Below the pieces are notes generated by a model. That model saw nothing but the letters and a program-made list of their open reading frames with translations, was not told the origin of the DNA and did not search any database. Source: Rusavskia elegans (Eukaryota; Ascomycota; Lecanoromycetes; Teloschistales; Teloschistaceae). From it: a stretch of DNA of 64,000 nt. How positions within the stretch are numbered: the stretch's first letter is position 1; the number at the start of each line of letters is the position of its first letter. The position numbers and the translations under genes are program-made. Positions 1 through 9,290 of this stretch are shown one piece after another. The stretch is taken from NCBI GenBank assembly GCA_011316305.1, contig SAUG01000117.1, positions 124,001 to 188,000 of the forward strand, written 5' to 3'.

Positions 1-142
1 TTGTCTTTCTTTTCTTGTGTCAGTGCATTCCCGATCGCCGGCTCTGGTGAAAAGAATTCGACATCTCCAGAAAACCAGCCCACAGCTTCCAATTCAGACA
101 AGGAAAAGGGTGATCGGAATTCTCCGTTCCAGGTGCTAGCCG

Positions 143-582
143 ATGGCACACAAGATCTCGCCTGCTATTGTTCCATTCCGTGGAGGATTTCGACATCGGG
201 ATTGGACCATGTTCTACGCCACCATTGGACTTCTTTTCTCGCTCTCGGTATGCTCGACCATTTGGGCCATGGTGTACGCCCAAGAACAGCTGCCTAAGGG
301 AGACGCGGATTGGATCCGGCGTGTGGGATCCGGCGTGTGGTGGAGCCAGGAGTTCGCCAGCACAGATCGCCGTTGGAAAGAAAGGATTACTTCGCTTTCA
401 CTGGCTCTGACTACTCATATGCGATATTCGATCTGAAAGCAGTCACAGGCTGGACTCGCACCGCGGTGCATGGGGCATCTCTAAGTGGCGCGGTATCGGC
501 TATAATTGGGTACGTCGGTTTCGAAGTTCGTAAGAGCCTCACGCTCGTCTTCCATATTCGTTCCATAGTCTTTCTTCGTTGA
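143..582 (+). pseudogene. Membrane-protein gene broken by a 14 bp tandem duplication
   Basis: The reading frame opens at 143 (MAHKISPAIVPFRGG...). A clear hydrophobic segment follows at about residues 27-47 (MFYATIGLLFSLSVCSTIWA), then WIRRV. At 312-325 and 326-339 the same 14 bp stand twice in tandem. Because 14 is not a multiple of three, the frame changes there. The downstream frame (VEPGVRQH..., then FAFTGSDYSYAIFDL and a second hydrophobic stretch) is coherent and runs to 582. Counting only one repeat copy makes the two halves one frame. A donor (GTAAGA) near 530 and an acceptor (CTTACAG) at about 710 suggest a short last exon ending near 739. The family is not recognised. It could be a pseudogene, a polymorphic null allele or an assembly artefact. 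Confidence 0.5.
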
Positions 583-784
583 TATAGATTATGAACATTG
601 GGACATCTCTGAGATTACATGAGCGTAACACCATCAGTTTTCCCCGACCCACAGTACCCACAGTCACTTGGCCAGTCGTGTTTGTGGGTGTTACTGACGT
701 GCTTACAGGTACGTCTGCCAATACATAGAGGTTCGGCAGACGACTGCAAAGCAAGCTATACTATGGCTCACCATTCAAGCACTC

Positions 785-1945
785 ATGGCGATCCTTAGGG
801 TTGCGGTCTGGATCTGGAATCCCACATTCGATGACTTTACCATGAAAAAGGAGAGGACCATGACCCACATTCAAATGTCTGAAGCTCAACTCGTGATGCT
901 CTGGTACTCGCATATCAATCCAAAGCGTCCTGAGCCGCAATCCCGGACATTACTGGGAACGAAATGTTTGCCCCGAACTCTGCACGTTCAAGACCTCGTT
1001 CGAAAACACCAAGCATGTCCTCCAGGCTGGTACTATCAGACAATTCCTAACGCACTTACCCTACCGAACTGGGTAGTACATGCTCTGCATATTGCGGAAA
1101 CCGAGGTTCACTCACTGTTCAGCGCCGCCATAATCCTCAAAAAAAGAGGACCCAAATGGCAAGAGACCTTTGATAAGGTCGCAAAAGCTCAACGTTATTG
1201 GGACATGCCTCAATGGCTGTTCATGCTATGGGTCGACGCTCATACGGACCAGACGCTTCTAGTTCAAAATCTTCGCCAAAAGGTGCCGGACAGGAATACA
1301 TACAGTTGTCAAATCATCCAAGATACTGATGGAAAATTCTCCTTCATCCCTTACTGGACTGTAGACTGCTCGAGACTTGAACATGACGGGACCGATGACC
1401 CTCTTCTGAACATTTCTCCATTGCATGGTCGGGCACCGTCGGGGATGTGCGTTTTCGGAGATCCTGGGACGGACGACTATAGCATTATCACATCGTGCCA
1501 CGGGGACGGGGAAGATGCAGCAATGCCACGGTCACAGTCCATCAGAACCGGATTCGAAGATTTCAAGAAATACAAGTGGCTAGACTTAGAGGCCCTTCGA
1601 CATGAGATCGATCAACATTACAACGATTTATGGGAAAAGCTGGAGCTCATCATTCATCGAGCAAGAATATTGAACGCCAAAAGAGAAGAGCATGAACGCT
1701 TGCAAGACCTGCGACCGCGTTCAGAGGGTAAGGTGTTACGACCATATCCAAGGTTTGGCACCTTCACCCGTGGTCACATCGCTGGCATTGACGGAGCTTT
1801 CTCGCAATATATCGAAAGTCATCCGGATGCAGAACCGAGGTCAGGCCGCCCGGAACAAGCTTGCGTTGCCGGTTCGCAACCCAAAGATAACCTCGACCGT
1901 GCCGACGATCGAGTAAATGAGCAGGCACAAAGGCCGCAAACATAG
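785..1945 (+). CDS. Uncharacterised protein, 386 aa
   Basis: A single uninterrupted frame of 386 codons. In-frame ATGs lie at 785, 842 and 860. The two later ones avoid the 3' end of the upstream broken gene, and the start at 860 (MTHIQMSEAQLVMLWYSH) is as likely as the first. No signal peptide or membrane segment is visible. The middle is rich in Trp, His and Asp (for example WLFMLWVDAHTDQ near residue 145). The C-terminal third has a helical, charged stretch (ALRHEIDQHYNDLWEKLELI) and then a polar, probably disordered tail. I recognise no family. Its length and composition make a random open frame unlikely, but an intron near the 3' end is possible. Confidence 0.6.
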   Translation: MAILRVAVWIWNPTFDDFTMKKERTMTHIQMSEAQLVMLWYSHINPKRPEPQSRTLLGTKCLPRTLHVQDLVRKHQACPPGWYYQTIPNALTLPNWVVHALHIAETEVHSLFSAAIILKKRGPKWQETFDKVAKAQRYWDMPQWLFMLWVDAHTDQTLLVQNLRQKVPDRNTYSCQIIQDTDGKFSFIPYWTVDCSRLEHDGTDDPLLNISPLHGRAPSGMCVFGDPGTDDYSIITSCHGDGEDAAMPRSQSIRTGFEDFKKYKWLDLEALRHEIDQHYNDLWEKLELIIHRARILNAKREEHERLQDLRPRSEGKVLRPYPRFGTFTRGHIAGIDGAFSQYIESHPDAEPRSGRPEQACVAGSQPKDNLDRADDRVNEQAQRPQT

Positions 1946-3018
1946 GAGGAGAAGAGGCCTGCATTGAATCCATCACCTACTATGACATTTAGGTCTACTG
2001 ATTATAGCATATTGTCTGGGAGCCAGTCAACAGTAGTAGCTAGCCAGTCGTCCGTGGCTTTGCTTTTCCTATTAAGTACGCATGGCAGTGCACATTGTCC
2101 TGTTATGATCCAGGACCACGACTCGCAATCGTCGTTGCAGTTCCTCCTCCTTACGTATAAACATCGAATCCAACCCGGAAGAAGAATCCCTGCGCTTTTA
2201 CCACATTCCTTCCAATAAAGCACAATGGCTTCCTCCTCTTGGCGGACATTGCAATCTCGATACCACGACCATGGTATTTTACACCATCCAGGCTCTCGCG
2301 TATGATATGCACTAGGTTAGATGCGTGGTGGGAGGTCTTGGCTTCGTTGATGGAAGTATTGGACAGGAAGAGGGAGGTTTGAGGACGAGGAAAGGGTTGG
2401 GAATGGATGGCACTTGCTTTCTGCTCGATTTTTCAGCGGGAGGAGGAGGGTTGGGGGTGTTTGATCCGAGGTTCGATGGATTGGCGTGGGTGCTGGAGGA
2501 AGAGGTAGCTAGAGGCACAGAAACTAGAGTGAGGTAACAACGGGCCGATGGAGGAAGGGAAGAGGGAAGGATAGATAGATGGGTAGATAGAGTACACAAA
2601 TATAATTCCCCCAAAAGCCTGTGATGCTGCTAAGTAGAAAATAGACATACGAGATCCAAGTACCCCGCCCGCCCGCCCGCGTATCCAATTTGCATGGCGA
2701 ATGTCGTTGCAGTTGTGACATCCAAGCCGTCCGTCCGTCTGGCTGCTGTTTGTTTTCGGACGGGATGTGGAGGAACAGCCATATTCGATTTTCCCTGCTG
2801 CATTGATATCATTTCAAGGCAATGGGGGAGGGAAGGAGGGAGGTGGGTGGGTGGGGGTGATGGTATTTTGTGTGCCCTCTGTGCTGTGAGGCTGCGAATA
2901 TTGGTGGTGATGGTGGTCGTGGTATTTTTCGAATCCACACTCTTACGTTACATAACCAATGCAAAGCTGTCTTACGGAAGAAAGCAGAAGGAGGGGAAAA
3001 TGTCAAAAATGCAAAAAT
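1946..3018. other. Intergenic, low-complexity G-rich stretches
   Basis: No convincing gene. From about 2320 to 2530 and 2820 to 2920 the sequence is G-rich and purine-biased, which opens long but compositionally odd frames on both strands. I treat these as chance frames. The stretch ends at the tRNA gene. Confidence 0.5.
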
Positions 3019-3108
3019 TCTCGAAACCGCGGATCGAACGCGGGGCCTCCCGGTAACATGGATAGGATCTATTACAGCCGGATGCTCTTCCAGCTGAGCT
3101 ATTTCGAG
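3019..3108 (-). tRNA. tRNA-Tyr (GTA) with a 17 nt intron
   Basis: On the minus strand all arms pair. Acceptor CTCGAAA pairs with TTTCGAG. The D-stem is GCTC/GAGC. The anticodon stem TCCGG pairs with CCGGG around the loop CTGTAAA, with anticodon GTA at plus 3073-3075. The T-arm is CCGCG-TTCGATC-CGCGG and the discriminator base is A at 3019. A 17 nt intron (plus 3055-3071) interrupts the anticodon loop one base 3' of the anticodon, the canonical position for eukaryotic nuclear tRNA-Tyr introns. Mature length is 73 nt. Confidence 0.97.
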
Positions 3109-3940
3109 ACTTATGTTCGTGGAATCACACCGTAACAAATATACACTTTTTTGCGCAGGGGGAAGGCATGGGGGATTGGAAGGGGTGTGGAAAAGAGGTA
3201 TTATAATTCACAACCACAATAATACAAACAGGTCGCAAAAGACGTCTTCTGAAAGGAATCTATATGTGAGATTGTCAGGCAGTATGTTAACAAACCTGTA
3301 GATAAAGCCAAAGAAGAGCCAGTCGGAATGTGGAGGTGTTCTTTTTGGTGATTGATCGTGTTTCAGGATTGCGTTTGATTTCGATATGGTATCTTTCTGT
3401 CTCTATCTCTCTGTCTCTTTTCTTCCCTTGATTCCTACCCCCTTTCCTCTTCTTTTTCCTCGTATCCTTTTCTCTCTTACCTTCCCTCACTCACTCCTTC
3501 CCTTCCCTCACTCACTCCTTCCCTATACACCCGGTCTACTCTCACCCCCTATTCGAGTACAACATATTCTCATCAACCGGAAATGGCACGAATGGATGGA
3601 CATGTGCGTATTTACATCCTTACTACTTTCATTTCTTTTTACTGTTACTATCGAGGCTACAAAAACTACTTTACGAATCCGCTAATCCATATCACCACCA
3701 TCGCTCTGAGGCCGTGGAAGCTAGACTATATTATCTTCATCAAAGAAAGCATACCAATTGAGCCGCTGAAGATAGCGAGGCATCCGCTTCTCTCAGCCAT
3801 CCTCCCCTCACCCCCCTTACCAACCATCCCATCCCCTCAAAAATCCCATCAACAGCAACACCGGTGGCAAAATCCGTCATAAGAAACCGCGATTGTCTGG
3901 CCCAGGACTCAACACTAGCCACAAGAAGTCCATCACTCTC
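3109..3940. other. Intergenic, pyrimidine-rich
   Basis: Contains CT-rich runs (3395-3540) with an imperfect duplication of CTCACTCACTCCTTCC. No gene is supported. Confidence 0.45.
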
Positions 3941-4024
3941 CACACCCCGGTTCCCCATCTTCACACCCCGGTTCCCCATCTTCACACCCCGGTTCCCCAT
4001 CTTCACACCCCGGTTCCCCATCTT
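3941..4024. repeat. 21 bp minisatellite, four perfect copies
   Basis: The unit CACACCCCGGTTCCCCATCTT repeats four times without change at 3941, 3962, 3983 and 4004, followed by a partial copy. A 21 bp period keeps frame, so it encodes 7-residue repeats. On the minus strand these read MGNRGVK, in the same frame as the large Ser/Pro-rich gene that ends at 4058, but separated from it by stop codons. Confidence 0.95.
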
Positions 4025-4057
4025 CACACCCATTACGCTCCATCTTCACCTCCGTCT

Positions 4058-5773
4058 CTACTTCCCACGACCATCGTTCTCCACAAATCCATTCCCATCA
4101 CATTCACCCCAAATAGCAGCAACATCCTCCCTCATCCGTTTCGTAAGTGGCATTTTCGGCGTTACGGGCGTTGATGGTGCTGTCATGTTGGGGGGAGTGC
4201 ATACCAGCGTCGGAGAGATCTGAAGGGCGCGTTTGGAGTTTTGTTGAGGGTGATGAAGATGGGGGGTGGTTGCCGTGAGGTGGGTCGGGCGGTGAGTGTG
4301 GGGCTTGAGCTCGGACGTACGGGGCGGTGATGAGAGGGACGGAATGGTGTGCGTGGTGTTGTAAGAGGGTTGTCCGGTTGATTTGTAGGAGGGAGAGAGC
4401 TGGTGAGATGGGTTGATGGGCGAAGACTGGTTGGTGTTTGTTTCTTTCGCTGGACTTGTCTTGGTCGTCGAGGCGGCCATGGGTTTTGGAGCGTTTTGAG
4501 GAGGGGATGAAAGCCCTCGTTTCGGAAACAGTGCTGCTTTCATACCGAGATGCGAGATTTCGACACTACGCTCGATGGCGTTCCCTCCACGACGGTCTTC
4601 AGACGGACAGACGCGCGTAGAGGCACAGCGCTTCATGCCCATTTCCTCTCTGAAGGGAGAGGTATCGTGCCCACCCTCCTCCTTGGTCCCAACACCAGGC
4701 CTCCCCCATGCTCCCGTCCGTCCATAGTTCGCCATCCCCGTGTAAGATCCCCTTTCCATCTGCCCCTTCATCTCCACTCGGCACCCCCGCCCCAATCCCC
4801 TTCGCGGTGAAGGCGAAGGCGTTCGAGCTCGACTTGCTCGTCTGTTGACTGTAGGGATCTGATTCTCCTTAAGAGTGGTGGGTACGTTGTTTTCTTCCGA
4901 GCGGAGATGCAGATTCGCAGTACCTTTCCAAGACGTCATCATCTGCGGTCGACGGCCAGGGATGTTCCAGGGGGTATGGAAGATTGGTGACGACTGTTGT
5001 TTGAGAAGTGCTGCACGGCCGCTACTTGAAGGAGTCCGGTGAAAAGTCAGAGAAGTAGCTCTGCTTCGCATAGGGGTCGCCGAGGTGGAAGAACGACGCG
5101 GCATAGTGGAGGGCGTTCGGGGCGTGCTAGGGTTCTGGCTGGGTGTAGTGAACGAAAGTGATCGTGGTATATGCGGCTTTTGATCAATGTTTCCTGTGCT
5201 GTTGTCTAAACTGCTGGATATGATGTTGCAACTCGGGTCTTCGTATCGCTGAGAAGCGTACATGGCTTTCTGCACCGAGTTTTGGATTGGGACTTCGCGG
5301 AGCTTGGGCGCGCCTTCCGGGGGTGTGATTGGGTAAATAGTATGAGGGGGAGTGGAAGCTGCTGGAGAGGGTTTGGTAAGGCTGGAAGGCCGAGGTGGTG
5401 TTTTGAAGGGAAGGAACAATTCTCGATTTGAGGATACTGGTCGTCCAGACGTGAGGTTACATTGGCCACGCTGTTCATCTTCATTCACCCTATCAGTATC
5501 ATTCACCATCTCTTTCCTTTCGACGATCTCTGCGGGGGACTCCAGAGTTGCGACATCGTCTCGTCGGTTCAGCTTATAGCTTAAGATAAGTCTATGATCC
5601 GTGTCGTGAAGATCAAATCCGTTCTTGCAGTTGTCCAGATCCATCATCCGAGGCAAAGGTTCCCCTTCCCAGAGTATTGCGCCTTCGGGTGCAGGGATCG
5701 TGACGATGAAGGATTGGAAGGTGATGGTCAGAAACTCGCCGTCATGGGCGATGATGGCGGTATTGGTCGGCAT
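4058..5773 (-). CDS. Ser/Pro/Thr-rich probably disordered protein, 571 aa
   Basis: A single frame starting MPTNTAIIAHDGEFLTITFQ. Only the first ~75 residues look folded: alternating hydrophobic strands, ending RLILSYKLNRRDD. The rest is low complexity with many SP/TP and RTPS motifs (for example TPRTPSTMPRRSST and RARTPSPSPRRG). Such motifs are typical of kinase-regulated disordered regions, although this is inference. No catalytic motif or membrane segment is seen. The gene ends just before the 21 bp minisatellite, whose minus-strand translation is in the same frame after two stops, so the C-terminus may have shifted recently or may be spliced. The function is unknown. Confidence 0.65.
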   Translation of the reverse strand: MPTNTAIIAHDGEFLTITFQSFIVTIPAPEGAILWEGEPLPRMMDLDNCKNGFDLHDTDHRLILSYKLNRRDDVATLESPAEIVERKEMVNDTDRVNEDEQRGQCNLTSGRPVSSNRELFLPFKTPPRPSSLTKPSPAASTPPHTIYPITPPEGAPKLREVPIQNSVQKAMYASQRYEDPSCNIISSSLDNSTGNIDQKPHIPRSLSFTTPSQNPSTPRTPSTMPRRSSTSATPMRSRATSLTFHRTPSSSGRAALLKQQSSPIFHTPWNIPGRRPQMMTSWKGTANLHLRSEENNVPTTLKENQIPTVNRRASRARTPSPSPRRGLGRGCRVEMKGQMERGSYTGMANYGRTGAWGRPGVGTKEEGGHDTSPFREEMGMKRCASTRVCPSEDRRGGNAIERSVEISHLGMKAALFPKRGLSSPPQNAPKPMAASTTKTSPAKETNTNQSSPINPSHQLSPSYKSTGQPSYNTTHTIPSLSSPPRTSELKPHTHRPTHLTATTPHLHHPQQNSKRALQISPTLVCTPPNMTAPSTPVTPKMPLTKRMREDVAAIWGECDGNGFVENDGRGK

Positions 5774-6382
5774 CTGGTAACGAAATTAACGTGGGTAGTA
5801 GAGAAGAGACAAGGGCAAGCTACCTTGCTGAGATTGGGGAGGAATTGGTCCTTCACAGGCTAGATGACTTAATTGGGAGACTGGAGCATAGGATGTAAAC
5901 ACCCAAGTGCTCGATGCAAATGGCACCGTTCGCTTCGAGAGATGGGATACAAGAACACCGAATTACAGCGGTCCTCTACAAGCCATGACGGAGATCCAGG
6001 ATAGGTAGAGAGACTGATTAAGTACAGAAGACTGTGTACATCTGTTGTTGTCATCCACAAGTAGAGGAATAGTAAACAGCACCATTTTAGCTCGGTGAGG
6101 TCTTAGGGGGAATTGGATGCAGTGAAGTGAATGCTCAACACATGCCATGATAGCTTGAATCGGCCGATTGACTGCAATGGAAGAGGATCAATTACTGTCG
6201 GCCGTGCCCATCCTAATGTTGTATCCAAGGCTGCTTGCCTCCATAGTTATGGGGGAATTGAATGCTACATCCGAGACAAAAATGGTATACAAAAGGCCAC
6301 CTACATCATGGACGTGTCATCGTACATCTCTCAGGCATCATGTCATTTCCTCACAGCGTTCAATTCAGCCCATCACCTCCTT
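5774..6382. other. Intergenic
   Basis: The probable 5' flank of the 571-residue gene and 3' flank of the next minus-strand gene. No coding signal stands out on either strand. Confidence 0.4.
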
Positions 6383-8245
6383 TCAAATCGCACCTAGCCC
6401 TTCAATGATGTCCATCAAGCCCGCTACTGCTCCAGCGCCGATCAGCCCGCGCTTCACATCTCTCTTCGCGTTTTGTTTGAAAGTCATCTTTTCTCCATTT
6501 CCCCTGCCATCAACTCCATCCCGACGCTTGGAGCTCTTGTGATGTGAACGTATCGTTGGGGGAGGGTACGGCTGTGGGAATTGTCCTGCTGTGGACATCT
6601 GATTGGGAGGAGGTGGGAAGTACATGCCACGAGTGACGGGGCTTGTTCCAGGACTGAGTGGGATTAAGCCGGGATTCAACTGAGCATGTGAAAATCCACC
6701 AGGGGGGCCATTCGACGACATCCGTTTCGGTCCCGGTGGTATAACGTATGGCGCTGGTGGTCTCAAACCGACAGATCCTGGCCCGTTGGCGCTTGAAGGC
6801 ATCTGCACGGAATAAGATGAGGTCTGTACTGGCCCTGGACGAGGCGACGCTGGAAGTTGGGGTCCGCTTCGTGATGTCGGTCTGGATGATTGTGGACTAC
6901 CGCCTGAGGTGTATGGACGGCGAGTCTGGTTTCCAGATTCCTGCATTGCGGCCTTGACCTTGCTGCCGTCGCTGAATCGCCTTGGCGGACGTGATGGCGG
7001 AGAGTCGGAATCAGATTCGGTTGTGGAGGTGGAGACCGAGTCAGAATCCAGAATGGCATGACGAGGTCCTCTGTGTCGAGGCTTGTTTTGATCGGAATCC
7101 TCGGAGCCGCTCTCGACGCGCGCACGTTCGAAATGCACGTTTCTGGGTCTTCGGGGAGGAGCGCCGATGTATCGTCCACCGATATCCCCCCTTTCGAAGT
7201 CGATCTCTGAATCCTCCGAATCGGTGTCGTATCGAGGACGGTGTTTGCGGGGTTTCTGGGGGTTCTTCCTTGGTGGCGTGCCTCGCACCCGAGTCCATTC
7301 ATCCAGAAGTCGATCAACGATATCAGTACCCGGTGCCCGGAGAAGCTTGTTGGGCCGATGCAAGGCGCGGTTCAACGACGCGTCCAGGTTATGAATAGAA
7401 GTTTCATTGTATTTGACCATCGCCTTGTTGACATCCTCGTCATTTCTCGGTCCCTCAATCTGCAGCCGTGGGTCTGAAGGGGTGTGACCGTTGCCGTTGA
7501 AGTGTGGAGGTGGGATGTCGATCTGATGCTGATTGTTCCTTTCGGTAGCCTCGTTCTCAGCCATCTCGTAAAGCCGATGCAGATCGACCAGTGACCAGTG
7601 CCTCACAACGACCATGTTCTGTATTTCGGCTCGCTCTTGAAGCATTGCTTTCTCGTTTGGTGGTACGATGGAGGAGTCCTCGCTGTTGACAGGACCGTGT
7701 CAGCACTCTGAGATAGACGGAAGATGTTCGCACTTACCGAGACCTCATGATGGATTGAGCCATCTGCAGTACCTGCACCATGATGGACAGGCTCAACTTC
7801 AGGGACTCAAGTTGACCCAGTAGATAGTTCAGTCGCTGCTTCTTGAAGCACCACCGGACTCTTTGCTCGACTGCGATAGACTGTAGGTGACCGCGGTCGT
7901 CTTTCTTCTGGTTCAACTCCGTCATCTCTTTGATGTCATCGAAGACGAGCTGGCTCTGGTCGGCAATCTGTTTGGCGGTCTGCATGGCTGACTGGGTTGC
8001 GATTGACTTGGCTGATTCGAGGGTAAGGGCGAGCTGTTTGAGAGTGAAGGCATATTCGGAGATGGCTCGAGCGATACTTTGGATCTCGACGTCAGCCGTT
8101 GCCATTCCGACACCGACAGCATTTAGGACGAGGGATAGGCGAAAGCCTGCGCCTGCGATGCCAATGATGGATGCTATGATGCTGTTGGATGTCAGAGACT
8201 TCAGTACTGGTGGGGTGGAAGTCTCACTTACCTGAAGTCGGCCAT
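6383..8245 (-). CDS. Protein with fungal STAND-type N-terminal helical domain, 585 aa
   Basis: Three exons on the minus strand: 8245-8232, 8181-7738 and 7682-6383. Both introns (50 and 55 nt) have GTAAGT donors and CAACAG acceptors, and the joins keep frame (MADF|SIIASIIGIAG and IMRSR|EDSSIV). Residues 1-150 form a helical domain starting MADFSIIASIIGIAGAGFRL. It resembles the N-terminal domains placed in front of fungal NACHT/NB-ARC (STAND) receptors and in stand-alone proteins. No NTPase domain follows. The middle is polar and Pro/Ser/Arg-rich, and the C-terminus has a Gly-rich hydrophobic tail (GLIGAGAVAGLMDIIEGLGA). That resemblance is by memory only. A role in membrane association or self-recognition signalling is inference. 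Confidence 0.85.
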
Positions 8246-9290
8246 GTCGATGGCCTTGACCGGGCTGTAATGATTGTAAGTGGAACTGAAGAAGAGAAGA
8301 GTCACGAATAAAAGAAGGGTCAGGTAGAAGTGAAGAGACTGAGGCCGTCATGGTCAGTGATTGGTCGCTGTGGTAGCCTCGAGAATGAGAAATGGTCTAG
8401 GTAAGTACGGATACGGATCATTCTTGGAGGGGTTCCAGCTTAAGGCTGAGGATTCTACCCGAGTTCTAGCTCTTGCAAAAGGCTTTCGATACCAGAAGTC
8501 TTGGCATATCGTTCCTCATGATCAAAAGTCGTTACCTCGATGTAGGACATCGTCCTAACCATTGTCGAATTACTACTTTACAGCTGCTCTACTGGAGTGT
8601 TTACAGCCACATGAGATGGTAATACCACCGTTGATAAAGTGCTGCCCAATGTGACTGCCAAGATTCTTGAGCTTTTCGCAGGAGCTAAGAGTAAGAGTCA
8701 TCGCCCTACTACCGTATGCATGTCATCGCTGTTCCCTTACGTGTCACAGGTCTTGGCCGTAGTGTGTCATAGCTATACTATATTGACAATAATGGCGCCA
8801 CATCCAGGTCATGATCTCAACCAAGCCCTTGGCATTCAGAAACCCAAACTCGTCGAATGCTTTCACTCGCACTTCCCTTGGACAGCCACATGTGTGAAAT
8901 TTCTCCAACTGGAGCGGAGGTTCTCGGAAAGTTCTGATGGGAATCATGAGTTTAAACTGATCGCTGATGTCATGGTGGCATCCGGCTCGATATTGCTTGG
9001 AGTAAGAAATTTCTTCTACTAGACGATGACATGACATGTACACACTTTATGGGGGAAGCTCTCTGAGTAGGTTCAGATGGCCTACAATATTGATATTGAG
9101 ATAGTACATGACATCATTACTTGGAGGGTTCGATGATGAAAAATTGCAATACCGTTTAAGACATGGTCGTCGTCCTGATCTTTGTTGGAGGGCGATGGAA
9201 ATCCTCCGATGCCAGTAATCGCCCCTGTTGTACAGGCTAAACCTTCGACATTCGACATAAGTACTTAACACCGTAGCCATGCTCTGTTCA
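8246..9290. other. Intergenic
   Basis: The upstream region of the STAND-like gene and downstream region of the transcription factor. A plus-strand frame at 8639-9022 exists but has no splice context or recognisable content, so I do not call it. Confidence 0.4.

Noticed and set aside
2312..2614. Overlapping Pro/Ser-rich and Gly-rich frames on both strands
   Set aside because: They arise from G-rich low-complexity DNA. Composition is extreme and there are no splice signals or homology.
8639..9022. 127-codon plus-strand frame
   Set aside because: No recognisable motif. It lies between two minus-strand genes and a comparable frame exists on the other strand.
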